A stretch of DNA of 64,000 nt, from contig NC_059346.1 of the NCBI RefSeq assembly GCF_019703515.2, positions 50,637,501 through 50,701,500 of the forward strand, in the 5' to 3' direction. This DNA comes from Myxocyprinus asiaticus. Taxonomy: Eukaryota > Chordata > Actinopteri > Cypriniformes > Catostomidae. Position numbers and translations under genes: made by a program. Positions 33,886 to 45,265 of the stretch are shown in pieces (positions within the stretch are counted from its first letter, which is position 1; every line of letters begins with the position of its first letter). Under the pieces are notes generated by a model. It saw nothing but the letters and a program-made list of their open reading frames with translations. It was not told the origin of the DNA and ran no database searches.

Positions 33886-34060
33886 TTAAAGGAATAGTTC
33901 ATCCAAAAAGTAAAATTATGTCATCATTCCCAACCTCATGTTGTTCCAAATCTGTATGACTTTCTTCTTAGGCAGAAAGGCAGCCTCAGTCACCATTCAC
34001 ATACACTGTATGAAAAAAAGGAGGGAAAAAAAAGTTGCAATGAAAGTAAAGGGTGACGTG
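33886..34060 (+). repeat. Half of a TTAA-type palindrome (short variant)
   Basis: TTAA at 33886 followed by 'aggaatagttcatccaaaaa' and 'ggcagcctcagtcaccattc', the left arm of the 18161-18478 subtype. The mirrored right arm is missing. Confidence 0.65.
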
Positions 34061-34689
34061 ATTTATCCTTGTGTGATTGGATCCAGTATATCAGTGTGTA
34101 TTAGGAAGCCTAAAAGAGTTTGAGCAGTTCATTCAGCATCACTTCCAATGTAACATAACAACACATGAAGAGGAAAATGTTAGGACAACTGTGATTACTG
34201 CCATTTATTCTCCAGCAAGGATTTAGCTTGAGGACAATGGTGGAATAAAAGAGGGAAAGTCCATACAAAGACACTCTGGAGGGCTTGTTCTCCAATATAA
34301 TTCCCTCTGCCCAGTGATCCAAAAATTACCACCCCAATCTAGACCAAACCAAAGCCTGCATTATTATTAAAGGAACAGGAAAATTTGCTCCCAGATTACC
34401 AAAAAGCCTCAGCACAATCTACTGCTACTAGGGATGGTATCGTTAAGATTTTAACAGTACTACTATGATGATATGACTATCGATGCGGTACTTTAACGGT
34501 ATTCTTATTGGTTATTTTTGTTATTTTTACAGAAAAAAAACCCAAAACAAATTAAGAACAGAATTACCATTGCTTTATTTTCTGAAATAAACTATTATTT
34601 ACAGCAAAAGAAACAGCAATGATTTGAACAAATCATTATTATAGACTCTAATGTTGTGATGATGGAAATGTAAAACAAATTAAAAAATA
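34061..34689. other. Intergenic, no gene seen
   Basis: No coding evidence. From 34430 a 'gggatggtatcgttaagatt' stretch may be the end of another interspersed repeat, but I cannot assign it. Confidence 0.4.
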
Positions 34690-35976
34690 TTTTCAATATT
34701 ATATTGGAGCAGATAGGACTCTCGATGGAAGTGGAATTGAGACAGAGAGGAGGAGATTTCTTGGTGATAGTCGAGGGTCTTGGAATGGGAAGATTGGGGA
34801 AACAGATACGAAAGCATTGGGAGCCTCACTTCAAGACATCACCGGAAGACTAGGAAATTATGGGAGAATGCAGTTCGAGCCATGGGCGTCCCAATGCGAT
34901 GTCAGCGGTGGAGTTCTCCAAAACCAGGAGGGTGATGGTCATGGGACCCACATAATGACGAATCACACCTCTGCCGATGGGTTTGCCAATAATGGATTGG
35001 ATCTTTAGGTTGGGCTGGCGTGGCTGCAGATGGAGATGGAGTTGGTGACAGAGTGCATCTGAGATGAAGTTGCCGGCTGACCCAGAGTCGAGGAGTGCGA
35101 GTACTGTATGGGAAAATTTGGGAGCAGTAAGCGTCACACTGGTAGACAAAGGAGAGGAACAAACTTTAGAGTAAGTAACATGACTCACCACCACAGTACA
35201 GGCACAACCGCTGGGTCAACTGACGCTGGCGCTCTGCCGAAAATAGCCAGAAAGCAACCATCTGCATAGGCTCCCCGCCTGGTTCTGAAGATTGGATTGA
35301 GGGTGATTGTGTAGGAACAGGCGGAGACTGCAAGGCGGGCACTTCACTGAGGCAGGGTTTAATTCGGTTGGCGACTCGGATGGAAAGTTGGATGAAGCGC
35401 TCGAGCCCCATGGTGTCATCAAATGAAGAGAGATGCAGTCGCAGCATTGGGTCGAGCCCCTGACAGTAAGTGGTGAGTAGAGCAGTCTCATTCCATCCAC
35501 TGGAGGCTGCTAGGGTGTGGAACTTGAGAGCGTAATCTTGGACGGAGACTTTACCTTGATGATTACAGAGTTGTTCACCAGCAGAAGTATCACCCGCAGG
35601 GTGTCCAAAAACCTCTCTGAAGTGTCGAGTGAAGCTCTCAAAAGTTTGAGTAACGGGACTGTTTTGCTCTCAAAGTGGTTGGACCCACTGTAGTGCTCTT
35701 CCAGTTGATGATATATGCCACCTTAGACCGCTCTGTGGGGAATAGATGCTGCTGCATCTCTAGGGCGAGCGAACATTGAAGCAAAAAGCCACAGCAGTCC
35801 TCCGCCGATTCGGAGTATGGTGCTGGAATGACCAAGGGACTGGCAGAATAGACCGGTGAAGAAATTGCGGAAGTGTTGTTCGAGATCGGCAGGGCAGTGG
35901 GGTTAAATGAGGTGGTTATTGCTCGACGGAGTGTGTCAACCAGCTCCTGGATGGGATCTGGACCTGCTGGGTTCAT
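34690..35976 (-). pseudogene. Ty3/gypsy gag and protease fragment
   Basis: The minus-strand gag starts MNPAGPDPIQELVDTLR at 35976. It includes ESAEDCCGFLLQCSLALEM and FPTERSKVAYII, then in other frames FRQVFGHPAG-like sequence, WNETALLTTYCQGLDPMLRL and TMGLERFIQLSIRVANRI. The nucleocapsid knuckle is partial (RLCLYCGGES, with the final His/Cys lost). The aspartic protease follows (34850-35194) with the catalytic triplet in ALLDSGSAGNFIS. The sequence ends soon after ALGRPWLELHSP, before any reverse transcriptase. At least two frameshifts separate the modules. No LTRs were identified. This is a decayed LTR-retrotransposon fragment, with orientation and superfamily supported by gag-protease order. 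Confidence 0.85.
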
Positions 35977-36461
35977 GATTCTTGAAGGTCTGGTATCCTG
36001 TTACAGTAACCCAGACTCGAAGATGGTGGTGAACCCAAAAGCAGGTATTTATTTGAACAAACACAAACACTGTGACAATTGGCAATTAATGATTTTGGCA
36101 GTATTTTTGATCAGTTTAATGCATCCTTGGTGAAAGAAAGCATAAGTTTCTTTCAAGAACAAAAATGTCTTTGTGTTCTAAAAATGGAATCATAAATATT
36201 ATATATTATATACTTTTCATAAAGTAAATATTACTTATTTACTCTTACTTGAGTCATAATATGTCTCATTACTTCTTGTACTCAAGTGAATTATTTCTTC
36301 AGTAGCAGTACTTTCACTTAAGTAAAAAATAAAAAATAAATCAGTACTCTTTCCACCACTGCCAACAAGGCCAAAGTAACAAACAAATTCTAGAGCTTAC
36401 ACATTCCCGTTTCTAACCAAATTAAAAGAAAACCATATACATATACACACACACACACACA
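35977..36461. other. Intergenic with a repeat end and CA tract
   Basis: 36170-36362, ending 'tactctttccaccactg', resembles the end of a hAT-like fish repeat. (CA)n at about 36446-36461 runs into the following Tc1 terminus. No gene. Confidence 0.4.
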
Positions 36462-37636
36462 CACTGGCGGCCAAAAATTTGGAATAATGTACAGATTTTG
36501 CTCTTATGGAAAGAAATTGGTACTTTTATTCACCAAAGTAGCATTCAACTGATCACAATGTATAGTCAGGATATTAATAACGTGAAAAATTACTATTACA
36601 ATTTGAAAAAATTGTTCAGAACTCATCAAAAATCCTCCATGTGCAGCAATGACAGCTTTGCAGATCCTTGGCATTCTAGCTGTTAGTTTTTTCCAGATAC
36701 TCAGGTGACATTTCACCCCACGCTTCCTGTAGCACTTGCCATAGATGTGGCTGCCTTGTCAGGCACTTCTCACGCACCTTACAGTCTAGCTGATCTAACA
36801 AAAGCTCAATGGGGTTAAGATCCATAACACTCTAATGTCTGTTTCTTTCCCAACTCTAACCTTTTCTTTTTGTTTTTCTGTTTCAAAAGTGGATTTTTTT
36901 TTTTTTTTGGCAATTCTTCCCATAAGGCCTGCACCCCTGAGTCTTCTCTTTACTGTTGTACATGAAACTGGTGTTGAGCAGGTAGAATTCAATGAAGCTG
37001 TCAGCTGAGGACGTTAGGCATCTATTTCTCAAACTAGAGACTCTGAAGTACTTATCCTCTTGTTTAGTTGTACATCTGGCCTTCCACATCTCTTTCTGTC
37101 CTTGTTAGAGCCAGTTGTCCTTTGTCTTTGAAGATTGTAGTGTACACCTTTGTATGAAATCTTCAGTTTTTTGGCAATTTCAAGCATTGTATAGCCTTCA
37201 TTCCTCAAAACAATGATTGACGGACGAGTTTCTAGAGAAAGCTGTTTATTTTTTTGCCATTTTTGACCTAATATTGACCTTAAGACATGCCAGTCTACTG
37301 CATACTGTGGCAACTCAAAAACAAACACAAAGACAATGTTAAGCTTCATTTAACATACCAAATAGCTTTCAACTGTGTTTTCTAGTTCCAAATTAGCAAT
37401 TTAGCATGATTACTCAAGGATAAGGCATTGGAGTGATGGCTTCTGGAAATGGGGCCTGTCTAGATTTGATCAAAAATGACTTTTTTCAAATAGTGATGGT
37501 GCTGTTTTTTTTTTACATCAGTAATGTCCTGACTATATTTTGTGATCAGTTGAATGTCACTTTTGTGAATTAAAGTACCAATTTCCTTCCAAAACAGCAA
37601 AATCTGTACATTATTCCAAACATTTGGCTGCCAGTG
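36462..37636 (-). mobile_element. Internally deleted Tc1-like transposon E
   Basis: The ends 'cactggcggccaaaaatttg' and 'caaacatttggctgccagtg' are inverted, and TA follows at 37637-37638. The inverted repeats extend about 150 bp: left 'caactgatcacaatgtatag' is mirrored near 37535-37560. The left TA is absorbed into a (CA)n tract. The enclosed transposase lacks its centre. Confidence 0.88.
36627..37260 (-). pseudogene. Tc1-like transposase E, large internal deletion
   Basis: The minus-strand start is at 37258-37260 (MAKK…QLSLETR). The helix-turn-helix (EIAKKLKISYKGVHYNLQRQ) and GRP-containing linker (KRCGRPDVQL) are recognisable across frame changes, followed by SCTTVKRRLRGAGLMGRIAKK. Sequence then jumps from an ETDIR-like stretch near 36830 straight to 'DLNPIELL' (about 36810), removing roughly 130 codons with both catalytic Asp positions. 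The C-terminal part WQVLQEAWGEMSP…YL remains. A family member would be about 340 residues. The product was a DD34E transposase; this remnant could at most bind DNA, and is not intact even for that. Confidence 0.85.
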
Positions 37637-37996
37637 TATATTTAAGCAATATCACTTGAGCAAAAGTGTGATATGGCCCTACATCAGCACTGTTGTGATT
37701 CAGCCGCAGAGTGCCGTGGGCAATCACAGCAGTGCTGATTTAGGGTCATATAGCATGATTGTGAGTGTGATATTGCTTATATACAACAGATCAATGAGTA
37801 AATGAAAAAAATTAGGAAAAACTGAGTACGGTCATAAAAAACGCATTTGTACATGGAACTACTTTCTTACGCCACAGATCAGAATCTGCCATTGCTGGTT
37901 CAAACCAAATGTTGCATCCAAGCCTTTCAAAAACATCACTTTAGAACTAGTATCGCGGCTTGGGCTGTTTCTAACATGTTATTGAAGAAACAAGGA

Positions 37997-37997
37997 T

Positions 37998-38041
<44 letters not shown>
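37997..38041. repeat. (GT)n microsatellite
   Basis: Near-perfect GT dinucleotide tract inside the left arm. Confidence 0.95.
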
Positions 38042-38189
38042 TTTATGAGGATGTTACAAACTGGTAATTACAAGGGTATTATGCTATAAATGTGGTTTAT
38101 GAGGACATTTCTAGTGTCCCCATAATTCAAATAGCTTAAAAAAACATCCTAAATGTTTTTTTTGTTTTTTTTTTGAAAATGTAAAAATG

Positions 38190-38213
38190 CATGTGTGTGT
38201 GTGTGTGTGAGAG

Positions 38214-38246
<33 letters not shown>
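38190..38246. repeat. (TG)n(GA)n microsatellite
   Basis: TG units followed by GA units with one 'gcga' interruption, in the interior between the two arms. Confidence 0.93.
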
Positions 38247-38251
<5 letters not shown>

Positions 38252-38691
38252 CATGTGCAATCACCTGCTGATGACGCTGTAGTCTGTTGGTCATTTTGGT
38301 GAAATTCATCCCATTTCCTCAGTTGAAAAATAGCCATCTAAGCAGGGGTATTCCTCCCTGTTTCGCGGTAGCTGGTGCAAATCCTTCAGTATAGAAACCG
38401 CAATCTCTTCTGCCATTTTGAACAGTATGTCCTCTCCAATGTGGAAACTCTGGTAAGAGGTCTCTCACACACACACACATACACACACATCCTTGTTTCT
38501 CCAATAACATGTTAGAAACAGCCCAAGCCATGATACTAGTAGTTTTAAAGTGATGTTTTTGACAGGCTTGGACACATCATTTGTTGAACCAGCAATGGCA
38601 GATTCTGATCCATGGCATAAGAAAGTAGTTCCATGCACAAATGCATTTTTTATGACCATACTCAGTTTTTCCTAATTGTTTTAAAATATAA

Positions 38692-38693
<2 letters not shown>

Positions 38694-38740
<47 letters not shown>
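38694..38740. repeat. (TA)n microsatellite
   Basis: Uninterrupted TA tract directly beyond the right arm of the inverted element. Confidence 0.95.
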
Positions 38741-38741
<1 letters not shown>

Positions 38742-38763
38742 TCTTCCTATCAATTCTTCAAAA

Positions 38764-38853
38764 CTGCTTACTTTTGTGTTCCACAAGAAAAAAATAAATG
38801 CATACAGGTTGGGAAACACATTTCTGGTTGAACTATTCCTTTAATCCTGACTC
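38764..38853. repeat. Right terminus of a TTAA-type repeat
   Basis: 'ctggttgaactattccttta' at the end plus 'tgttccacaagaaaaaaata' upstream resemble the right arm of the palindromic family. The left part is not present. Confidence 0.5.
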
Positions 38854-39545
38854 AAATTCCAGCTATTTTTTCCTCTACACCAAAGAGCCTCCTTGCAACA
38901 ATCCTTAATTGCATTTTTATCTTTGTCAGTATGGCACAATATTGGAAATATTGCCATTATTGCCAAATCAGGACATTTCCATAAAATGCAAAGAAAGGAA
39001 CAAGTTGCTCTTTCCTTGATTGGGTTCTTGTATTACACTCTCATTCACACGCAGGCAAAGACTGCTTTCGATGCAATAAATGTCAAGGGGGCTCGTGTAA
39101 AATGGGCTGAAATCTGCCAAAATTCTGCAGTGTTACTAAGAGCCCACAATAGTTGCAATTAGTATAAAAATTTAAAGTAACTATTCAAAATTGAATTTAA
39201 CATGGTGTAAAATCTTTGTCTTGATGTGATGACATGACAACTTAAGTGCAGAAACATGTTGTTTCATGCCCCATAAATACTTCCTTTTATATTCCATCAT
39301 TGTGTGCAAAGTCTCTGTTGCTCTTAATCTAAAATGAAAAGGAAGTGAAATCAGTTAAGTAGAGGGATGTCCTGAATTCTTAATTAATCACTGAAACAAT
39401 GCAGAATGTATACTGTACATGCTAAGATTGAGTGTCCATTATAAAAGCTAATGGGTAACACTTTACAATATGGGTCCCTTCGTTTTTGAAATTGTTCATT
39501 GTAAGCTGAAGGTGCATTAACTAATGTTAACATATACAACTTCTG

Positions 39546-39547
<2 letters not shown>
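38854..39547. other. Intergenic, no gene seen
   Basis: An 89-codon frame at 38893-39162 has no family resemblance. 'gggtaacactttacaatatg' at about 39453 is the start of a common fish repeat end, with no matching partner found. Confidence 0.4.

Positions 39548-39619
<72 letters not shown>
39548..39619. repeat. (TA)n microsatellite
   Basis: About 36 TA units without interruption. Confidence 0.95.
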
Positions 39620-39621
<2 letters not shown>

Positions 39622-39772
39622 CGATATGTTTAAATCAACATTAACTAAGATTAATAAATGCTGTAAATTAGCTGACATAAAATACTTTTGGAAAGTTCAC
39701 TTGTCCTGCAGTCTGATGCCATACACCTTCAAAGCTATTTTAAACAGCATTTTGGTAATTATTTTGTTTAGA

Positions 39773-39775
<3 letters not shown>

Positions 39776-39836
<61 letters not shown>
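39776..39836. repeat. (TA)n microsatellite
   Basis: About 30 TA units, 156 bp after the previous tract. Confidence 0.95.
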
Positions 39837-39839
<3 letters not shown>

Positions 39840-41588
39840 ATTCAAAATATATTAAAACATGTAATATATGTAATTAATATGTAGTTTTTAATTAATAAAA
39901 TGTATTTAATTAATTATTTATTTGCATACAAATTACCTCATATGAATTGAGATACTACTGTTTATGGGATATTTTTACTTTTAAAAATTCATTTATTGCA
40001 CCATATCGCAGGACCATTTAATGTAAAACTTTTGAAGGCAAAAAGTTGATTCATATTTAATCTAAAATATGTATGTTGATTTTAAAAAAAAAATGGACAT
40101 GTTATGCATTATTTACCCATATAATTTATATTCCAAATGTATGCAAAACTTTCTTTTTGAAGTTGTCCTTTGAAGTTAACCTTACTATAATGTCAAATTT
40201 GCTGCAGCCCAGGTTATCACAAAACATTTATTTTGCGGCATACCAAATGCAACAGAAGGCCTAACATTTAAAAAAATAAAAATAAATAAATAACTGTTTA
40301 ATTTTAGAATTAATATTGATCTAGTATTACCTCGGGTTTTAAACAGGTTGGCTTCTTCATCATGATCACAGCATTGTAATTGTGTTATCATGGACTGCCA
40401 TTGGTTGCCTTTAAACCTAAAGTGCACGTACAGTTACAAACTGATATTGCTTCCCTTGCATTTAGATTATTCAAAGACTGAATGGTTCGGCTTGTACCAG
40501 TAATGATAGAGGTAGTTACCGCTCTTAAATATAGTTTCCATCATACTTAGGAGCTCTACTACTTAACTGCTGTCTCCTATAACTCCAGTAATTCTCATTT
40601 ACAGAATGTATATAGGATGCCATTTTCCTGAGGTCTGTAACTTGATAAGAACAAGCTCTTTATCTCATGGTAAGTTTTGAGATGTTCCTTTGAAATTAGA
40701 TTTTTAGAAATGAACATGTACCTTAGCTGTGTTTTGCTCTGATTTGTTGCACTAACAAAAAGTAACAAAATGTATTATGGTTTTATCATGCTTTGGGTTT
40801 TTTTTTTTTCTTTTTTGGACATGGCACCATGGTAATACTAAGATATACTGTACCATGTAAAAAAAGTTAATCCTTTAGTAAAATGCTAAAGATCAAAGTA
40901 CCATAGGGTTAACATCTGATACCATCACAGTACCACGGTACTGCCACAGTACTTTGTTTTCTTTTTTTTAATAATGCCTTGAATTAATTTTCAGTTTACA
41001 GGTATTGTTTATATAAATATTAACCTTAAATATGTTAGTTTCCACATTGAAAATCTGATATTCAAAATCGAAGTAAATATTTTTTGAAAATGTAAAACAA
41101 AACAAAAAATCAAATAAGATTCATTCAAAATATTTAAATTCTGCACTATTTCTAGGATACTAATCAAAAGTTCAGCACAATTGTGACATTGACCATGTTA
41201 ACTCATTTTACAAAAGGTCAGATTTCTTTGTTTGCATTGAAGCACACAAGATGCTCTTTGGAACATTCTCAAATCATGCTGGGATTACATGGATCATCAG
41301 GTTTAATATGAACTTGTGCAATTTATACCAGAGGGACATACCAAATACTAATACATTTAAAAATAGTTTTTTAAAATTATATTACAAGATTTTCACAATA
41401 CACTATGTAGCCCTAATGACATAGTTTGTATTAAATTCGAAAAATATGCAAAATGCAAGTAGGCAACATGATCACACAGGAAGTCCGTGAGTTCCAGTAC
41501 CCTAGAATCGCTCATATTAGGCCGACTCACTGATAAGCGCTATCTCCTATCATATATTTTTGCATCACCTCCAAGACATTTACATTGT
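39837..41588. other. Intergenic, no gene seen
   Basis: AT-rich. Short 'accatggtaatac' and 'accacggtactgccacagta' phrases (40825-40955) echo the accatggt fold-back repeat at 15945-16545. No gene. Confidence 0.4.
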
Positions 41589-41775
41589 CTTGTGGCGCAC
41601 CAGGAAGTGCATTGCATCAGTAGCATGGGAGACCTGGGTTCAGATCCTGTGTTGAAACAAGTATGAGTCAGTGATGAGTGTGATTCAAAGGTTGCATTTT
41701 CCCCTTTAACAATAAATGTTTACTCCATTGATGATTAGGTTTAGGATTGGGGTTTGGGGTCGTGCTGTCCATATA
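41589..41775 (+). repeat. tRNA-derived SINE, degenerate
   Basis: The tRNA-like head has 'gtggcgcaccaggaag' in the A-box position and a B-box 'ggttcagatcc' about 45 bases on (41638-41648). A body ending in 'aggtttaggattggggtttg' resembles the TTAGG-rich part of the SINE at 1960-2408. Confidence 0.5.
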
Positions 41776-42726
41776 AACAAGATAAGCAGTGCTTACCTAA
41801 CAGAAGGGTGAAAAGAAAAATTACACAATGAAATATTTTAAAATTATTGTTAATACAGTACAAACTACTGTTTTGTTCAAATTCATCATCTTTCATCTCA
41901 GCTGAGCAGCACAGACAGTTATTCATTTATTTGCTTTGATGCAGCCACCCTCAGGTAAGCACTTTATGTTATGCTTTCTCTGATTCAAAGCATTGTTTAC
42001 CACCATTCAACACTGTACATTCAATCAAACTGAATCATGCCTCCTACTACAATAGGCCAAGGTAAGCATGCATACCAAAATGAGTAAGCCAATCAGAAGC
42101 TCCTTCCTTCAGTCACGCTATCTGATAGGCTAGATTTTTGTTTTGCATTAGCACTTTCGAGTTCACGTAACTAATGTGTTATTAAGCACTAAAATTAATA
42201 TAGTGTAAACATTGGCAACCAACAGGGATTTTGCAAAGTTGATTTCAATGGAATCGGAAAGAGAGGCTATCGAAACTTCAACAAGCTGGTGACTTTTACA
42301 ACAAAGTGATGGAGATGTTCATTTGCAAGGAGAGGATTTTGTGTTCAAGTAAAGGTAAGTTAATATATTTATTAAAAATCTGTGTTGTTGATACTAGGTC
42401 ATAGGTGCTAGGTCACGATTTTTGATTAATTTGAGGCCATTCAAGTGGTGATCTGGCAATCATGTCCTTCTTGTGTAATGCTCTGTCTGTTTTATATTTC
42501 TAACATTAGGGCGCAGTACTTGTGTTTCACAAGTTGTTTTTGTACACAGTGTTTCTGAACTGTTGGAAGAGTAACGTGTGAGGCCTATGATGTTGAAACA
42601 TATAGCCTGTTAGAAACTGGCAGTATTTATTTTTTTTTTTTTCTTTTTGTTGTATTTCAAAACATGCTCTTCTGGCACTATGGTTCATTGTATTATTTAA
42701 TGGACATAAACATGCTCGGTTCAATA
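41776..42726. other. Intergenic, no gene seen
   Basis: 42270-42356 holds a short frame (MESEREAIET…) ending soon in a stop, with a donor-like 'aaaggtaagt' downstream. No family is recognised. A T-rich run lies at about 42630-42650. Confidence 0.4.
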
Positions 42727-42928
42727 TAAACTCAGCAAAAAAATAACGTCCTCTCACCTCCAACTGCCTTTATTTTCAGCAAACTTAACGTGTAAATATT
42801 TGTATGAACATAAAAAGATTCAACAACTAAGACATAAACTTAACAATTTTCACAGACATGTGACTAAAAGAAATTGAATAATGTGTCCCTGAACAAAGGG
42901 GGGGGGGGGGGGGGATCAAAAGTAACAT

Positions 42929-43963
42929 TCAGTATCTGGTGTGGCCACCAGCTGCATTAAGTACTGCAGTGCATCTCATCCTCATGGACTGCACCAGATT
43001 TGCCAGTTCTTGCTGTGAGATGTTACCCCAATCTTCCACCAAGGCCCTTGTAATTTCCCAGACATTTCTGGGGGGAATGGCCCTAGCCCTCACCTTCCGA
43101 TCCAACAGGTCCCAGATGTGCTCAATGGGATTGAGATCCGGGCTCTTCGCTGGCCATGGCAGAACACTGACATTCCTGTCTTGCAGGAAATCAGAATGAG
43201 CAGTTTGGCTGGTGGCATTGTCATGTTGGAGCGTCATGTCAGGATGAGCCTGCAGGAAGGGTACCACATGAGGGAGGAGGATGTCTTCCCTGTAACGCAC
43301 AGACAATGCCTGCAATGACAACAAGCTCAGTCCGATGATGCTGTGACACACCGCCCCAGACCATGATGGACCCTCCACCTCCAAATCGATCCTGCTTCAG
43401 AGTACAGGCCTCAGAGTAACGCTCATTCCTTCAACGATAAACACAAGTCTGACCATCACCCCAGGTGAGACAAAACAGTGATTCGTCAGTGAAGAGCACT
43501 TTTTTCAGTCCTGTCTGGTCCAGCGAAGGTGGGTTTGTGCCCATAGGTGACGTTGTTGCCGGTGATGTCTGGTAAGGACCTGCCTTACTACAGGCCTACA
43601 GGCCCTCAGTCCAGCCTCTCTCAGCCTATAGCGGACAGTCTGAGCACTGATGGAGGGATTGTGCATTCCTGGTGTAACTCGGGCAGTTGTTGTTGCCATC
43701 CTGTACCTGTCCCGCAGGTGTGATATTCGGATATACCGATCCTGTGCAGGTGTTGTTACATGTGGTCTGCCACTGCAAGGATGATCAGCTGTCCTTCCTG
43801 TCTCCCTGTAGTGCTGTCTTAGACATCTCACAGTATGGACATTGCAATTTATTGCCCTGACCACATCTGCAGTCCTCATGCCTCCATGCAGCATGCCTGA
43901 GGTACATTCATGTAGATGAGCAGGGACCCTGGGCATCTTTCTTTTGGTGTTTTTCAGAGTCAC
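42929..43963 (-). pseudogene. Tc1-like transposase, chimera copy 1
   Basis: Reads from 43963 (MTLKNTKRKMP) through 152 intact codons to TRQD, where the 'gactgaaaaaagtg' one-base loss (about 43506) shifts the frame. This is the same lesion as in 32623-33658. The two copies also share the small deletion giving 'ggcattgtctgtgcg' on the coding strand (about 43300). Downstream the frame is restored and runs to 42929: MTLQHDNATSQTA with the second catalytic Asp, then WPAKSPDLNPIEHIW with the Glu, ending GGHTRY. Unlike the plus-strand copy it retains the RARA insertion and lacks a few codons near 43195. It cannot encode a full DD34E transposase. Confidence 0.92.
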
Positions 43964-44206
43964 ATGATAAAAAGTGTGTTACGTAATCAGATTACTTTTT
44001 TCGAGTAACGAGTAATGCAATATTTTTTATTTTAAACCATAATATCTGATTTTTTTTTTTAAATAAGTAACGTGTTGCTTTTGTACACCTCTCCTTTCCC
44101 CGTACTGTGATACATCAGGAGTAAAAGTGTGCAAACTTCAAGGAGGGGCATGATGGGCATTGTAGTTCTAGAGAGTGGGAGGCTTACTAGAGATGTTCAA
44201 TTAAGT
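43964..44206 (-). repeat. Non-Tc1 segment inside the chimeric element
   Basis: The reverse complement of 32378-32621, including 'aacgtgttgcttttgtacac' against its partner's 'gtgtacaaaagcaacacgtt'. It holds the 'gtaatcagattactttttt' end of a hAT-like repeat and the 'gggcattgtagttctagag' block. It joins Tc1 sequence abruptly on both sides. Confidence 0.88.
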
Positions 44207-44994
44207 TGCCATGGCAGAACACTGACATTCCTGTCTTGCAGGAAATCATGCACGGAACGAGCAGTATGGCTGGTGGCATTGTCATGCTGGAGGGTCATGT
44301 CAGTATAAGCCTGCAAGAAGGGTACCACATGAGGGAGGAGGATGTCTTCACTGTAACACACAGCGTTGAGATTGCCTGCAATGACAACAAGCTCAGTCCG
44401 ATGATGCTGTGACACACCGCCCCAGACCATGATGGACCCTTTACCTCCAAATCGATCCCGCTCCAGAGTACAGGCCTCGGTGTAACGCTCATTCCTTCGA
44501 CGATAAATGTGAGTCCGACCATCACCCCTGGTGAGACAAAACCGCGACTCGTCAGTGAAGAGCACTTTTTGCCAGTCCTGTCTGGTCCAGCGAAGGTGGG
44601 TTTGTGCCTGTAGGCAATGTTGTTGCCAGTGATGTCTGGTAAGGACCTGCCTTACATTAGGCCTACAAGCCCTCAGTCCAGCCTCTCTAAGCCTATTGCG
44701 GACAGTCTGAGCACTGATGGAGGGATTGTGCGTTCCTGGTGTAACTCGGGCAGTTGTTGTTGCCATCCTGTACCTGTCCCGCAGGTGTGATATTCGGATG
44801 TACCGATCCTGTGCAGGTGTTGTTACACGTGATCTGCCACTGCGAGGACAATCAGCTGTCCTTCCTCTCTCCCAGTAGCGCTGTCTCACAGTAAGGACAT
44901 TGCAATTTATTGCCCTGGCCACATTTGCAGTCCTCATGCCTCCATGCAGCATGCCTGAGGCACGTTCATGCAGATGAGCAGGGACACTGGGCAT
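44197..44994 (-). pseudogene. Tc1-like transposase, chimera copy 2 (C-terminus lost)
   Basis: An uninterrupted frame of 265 codons from MPSVPAHLHERASG at 44994. It has the DNA-binding half (RSGRSRVTTPAQD, SISAQTVRNRLREAGLRA), the first catalytic Asp in KVLFTDESRFCL, the glycine-rich VWGGVSQHHR and the second Asp in LQHDNATSHTARS. It stops after VSVLPW, where the sequence joins the foreign segment and a stop follows two or three codons later. The third catalytic acid (DLNPIE) is therefore missing. It lacks the frameshift and deletion shared by the other two copies, so it derives from a different, less damaged family member. It has an adjacent complete left inverted repeat (to 45265). Confidence 0.92.
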
Positions 44995-45265
44995 CTTTTT
45001 TTGGTGTCAGTAGAAAGGTCTCTTTAGTGTCCTAAGTTTTTATAACTGTGACCTTAATTTCCTACCGTCTGAAGTTAGTGTCTTAACGACCGTTCAGCAG
45101 GTGCATGTTCATTAATTGTTTATAGTTCATTGAACAAGCATGGAAAACATTGTTTAAATCCTTTACAATAAAGATCTGTAAAGTTATTTGGATTTTTACA
45201 AAATTATCCTTAAAATACAGTGTCCTGGAAAAGGGACGTTTTTTTTTTTTTTTTGCTGAGTTTTA

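Larger units (their letters stand above)
37645..38690. repeat. Inverted-arm element with microsatellites in its stem
   Basis: Left 37810-38000 and right 38480-38680 are inverted: 'actgagtacggtcataaaaa' faces 'ttttttatgaccatactcag', and 'tgtttctaacatgttattga' faces 'ccaataacatgttagaaaca'. (GT)n on the left arm faces (CA)n on the right. A separate smaller hairpin sits at 37645-37782, where 'gcaatatcac' and 'gtgatattgc' bracket 'atcagcactg' and 'cagtgctgat'. The matching small hairpin on the right is replaced by a TA tract. No coding content. Confidence 0.7.
42727..45265 (-). mobile_element. Chimeric Tc1-like element with duplicated transposase
   Basis: Bounded on the window left by the right terminus of Tc1 family D ('taaactcagcaaaaaaataa') and on the window right by its left terminus ('tttttttgctgagtttta'), with TA next to both. 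Between them, instead of one gene, are two partial transposase copies (42929-43963 and 44206-44994) separated by 240 bp of non-Tc1 repeat sequence (43964-44206). Length is about 2.5 kb against about 1.6 kb for a simple copy. A G17 tract (42898-42914) lies in the 3' leader. Confidence 0.85.

Noticed and set aside
37997..38500. CRISPR array or satellite from regular repeats
   Set aside because: The repeats are dinucleotide microsatellites inside an inverted-arm element. There are no spacers, and the setting is a vertebrate genome.
42270..42356. First exon of a transposase or host gene (MESEREAIET…) with a donor-like aaaggtaagt
   Set aside because: The frame stops after about 15 codons, before the donor, and no second exon can be recognised downstream.
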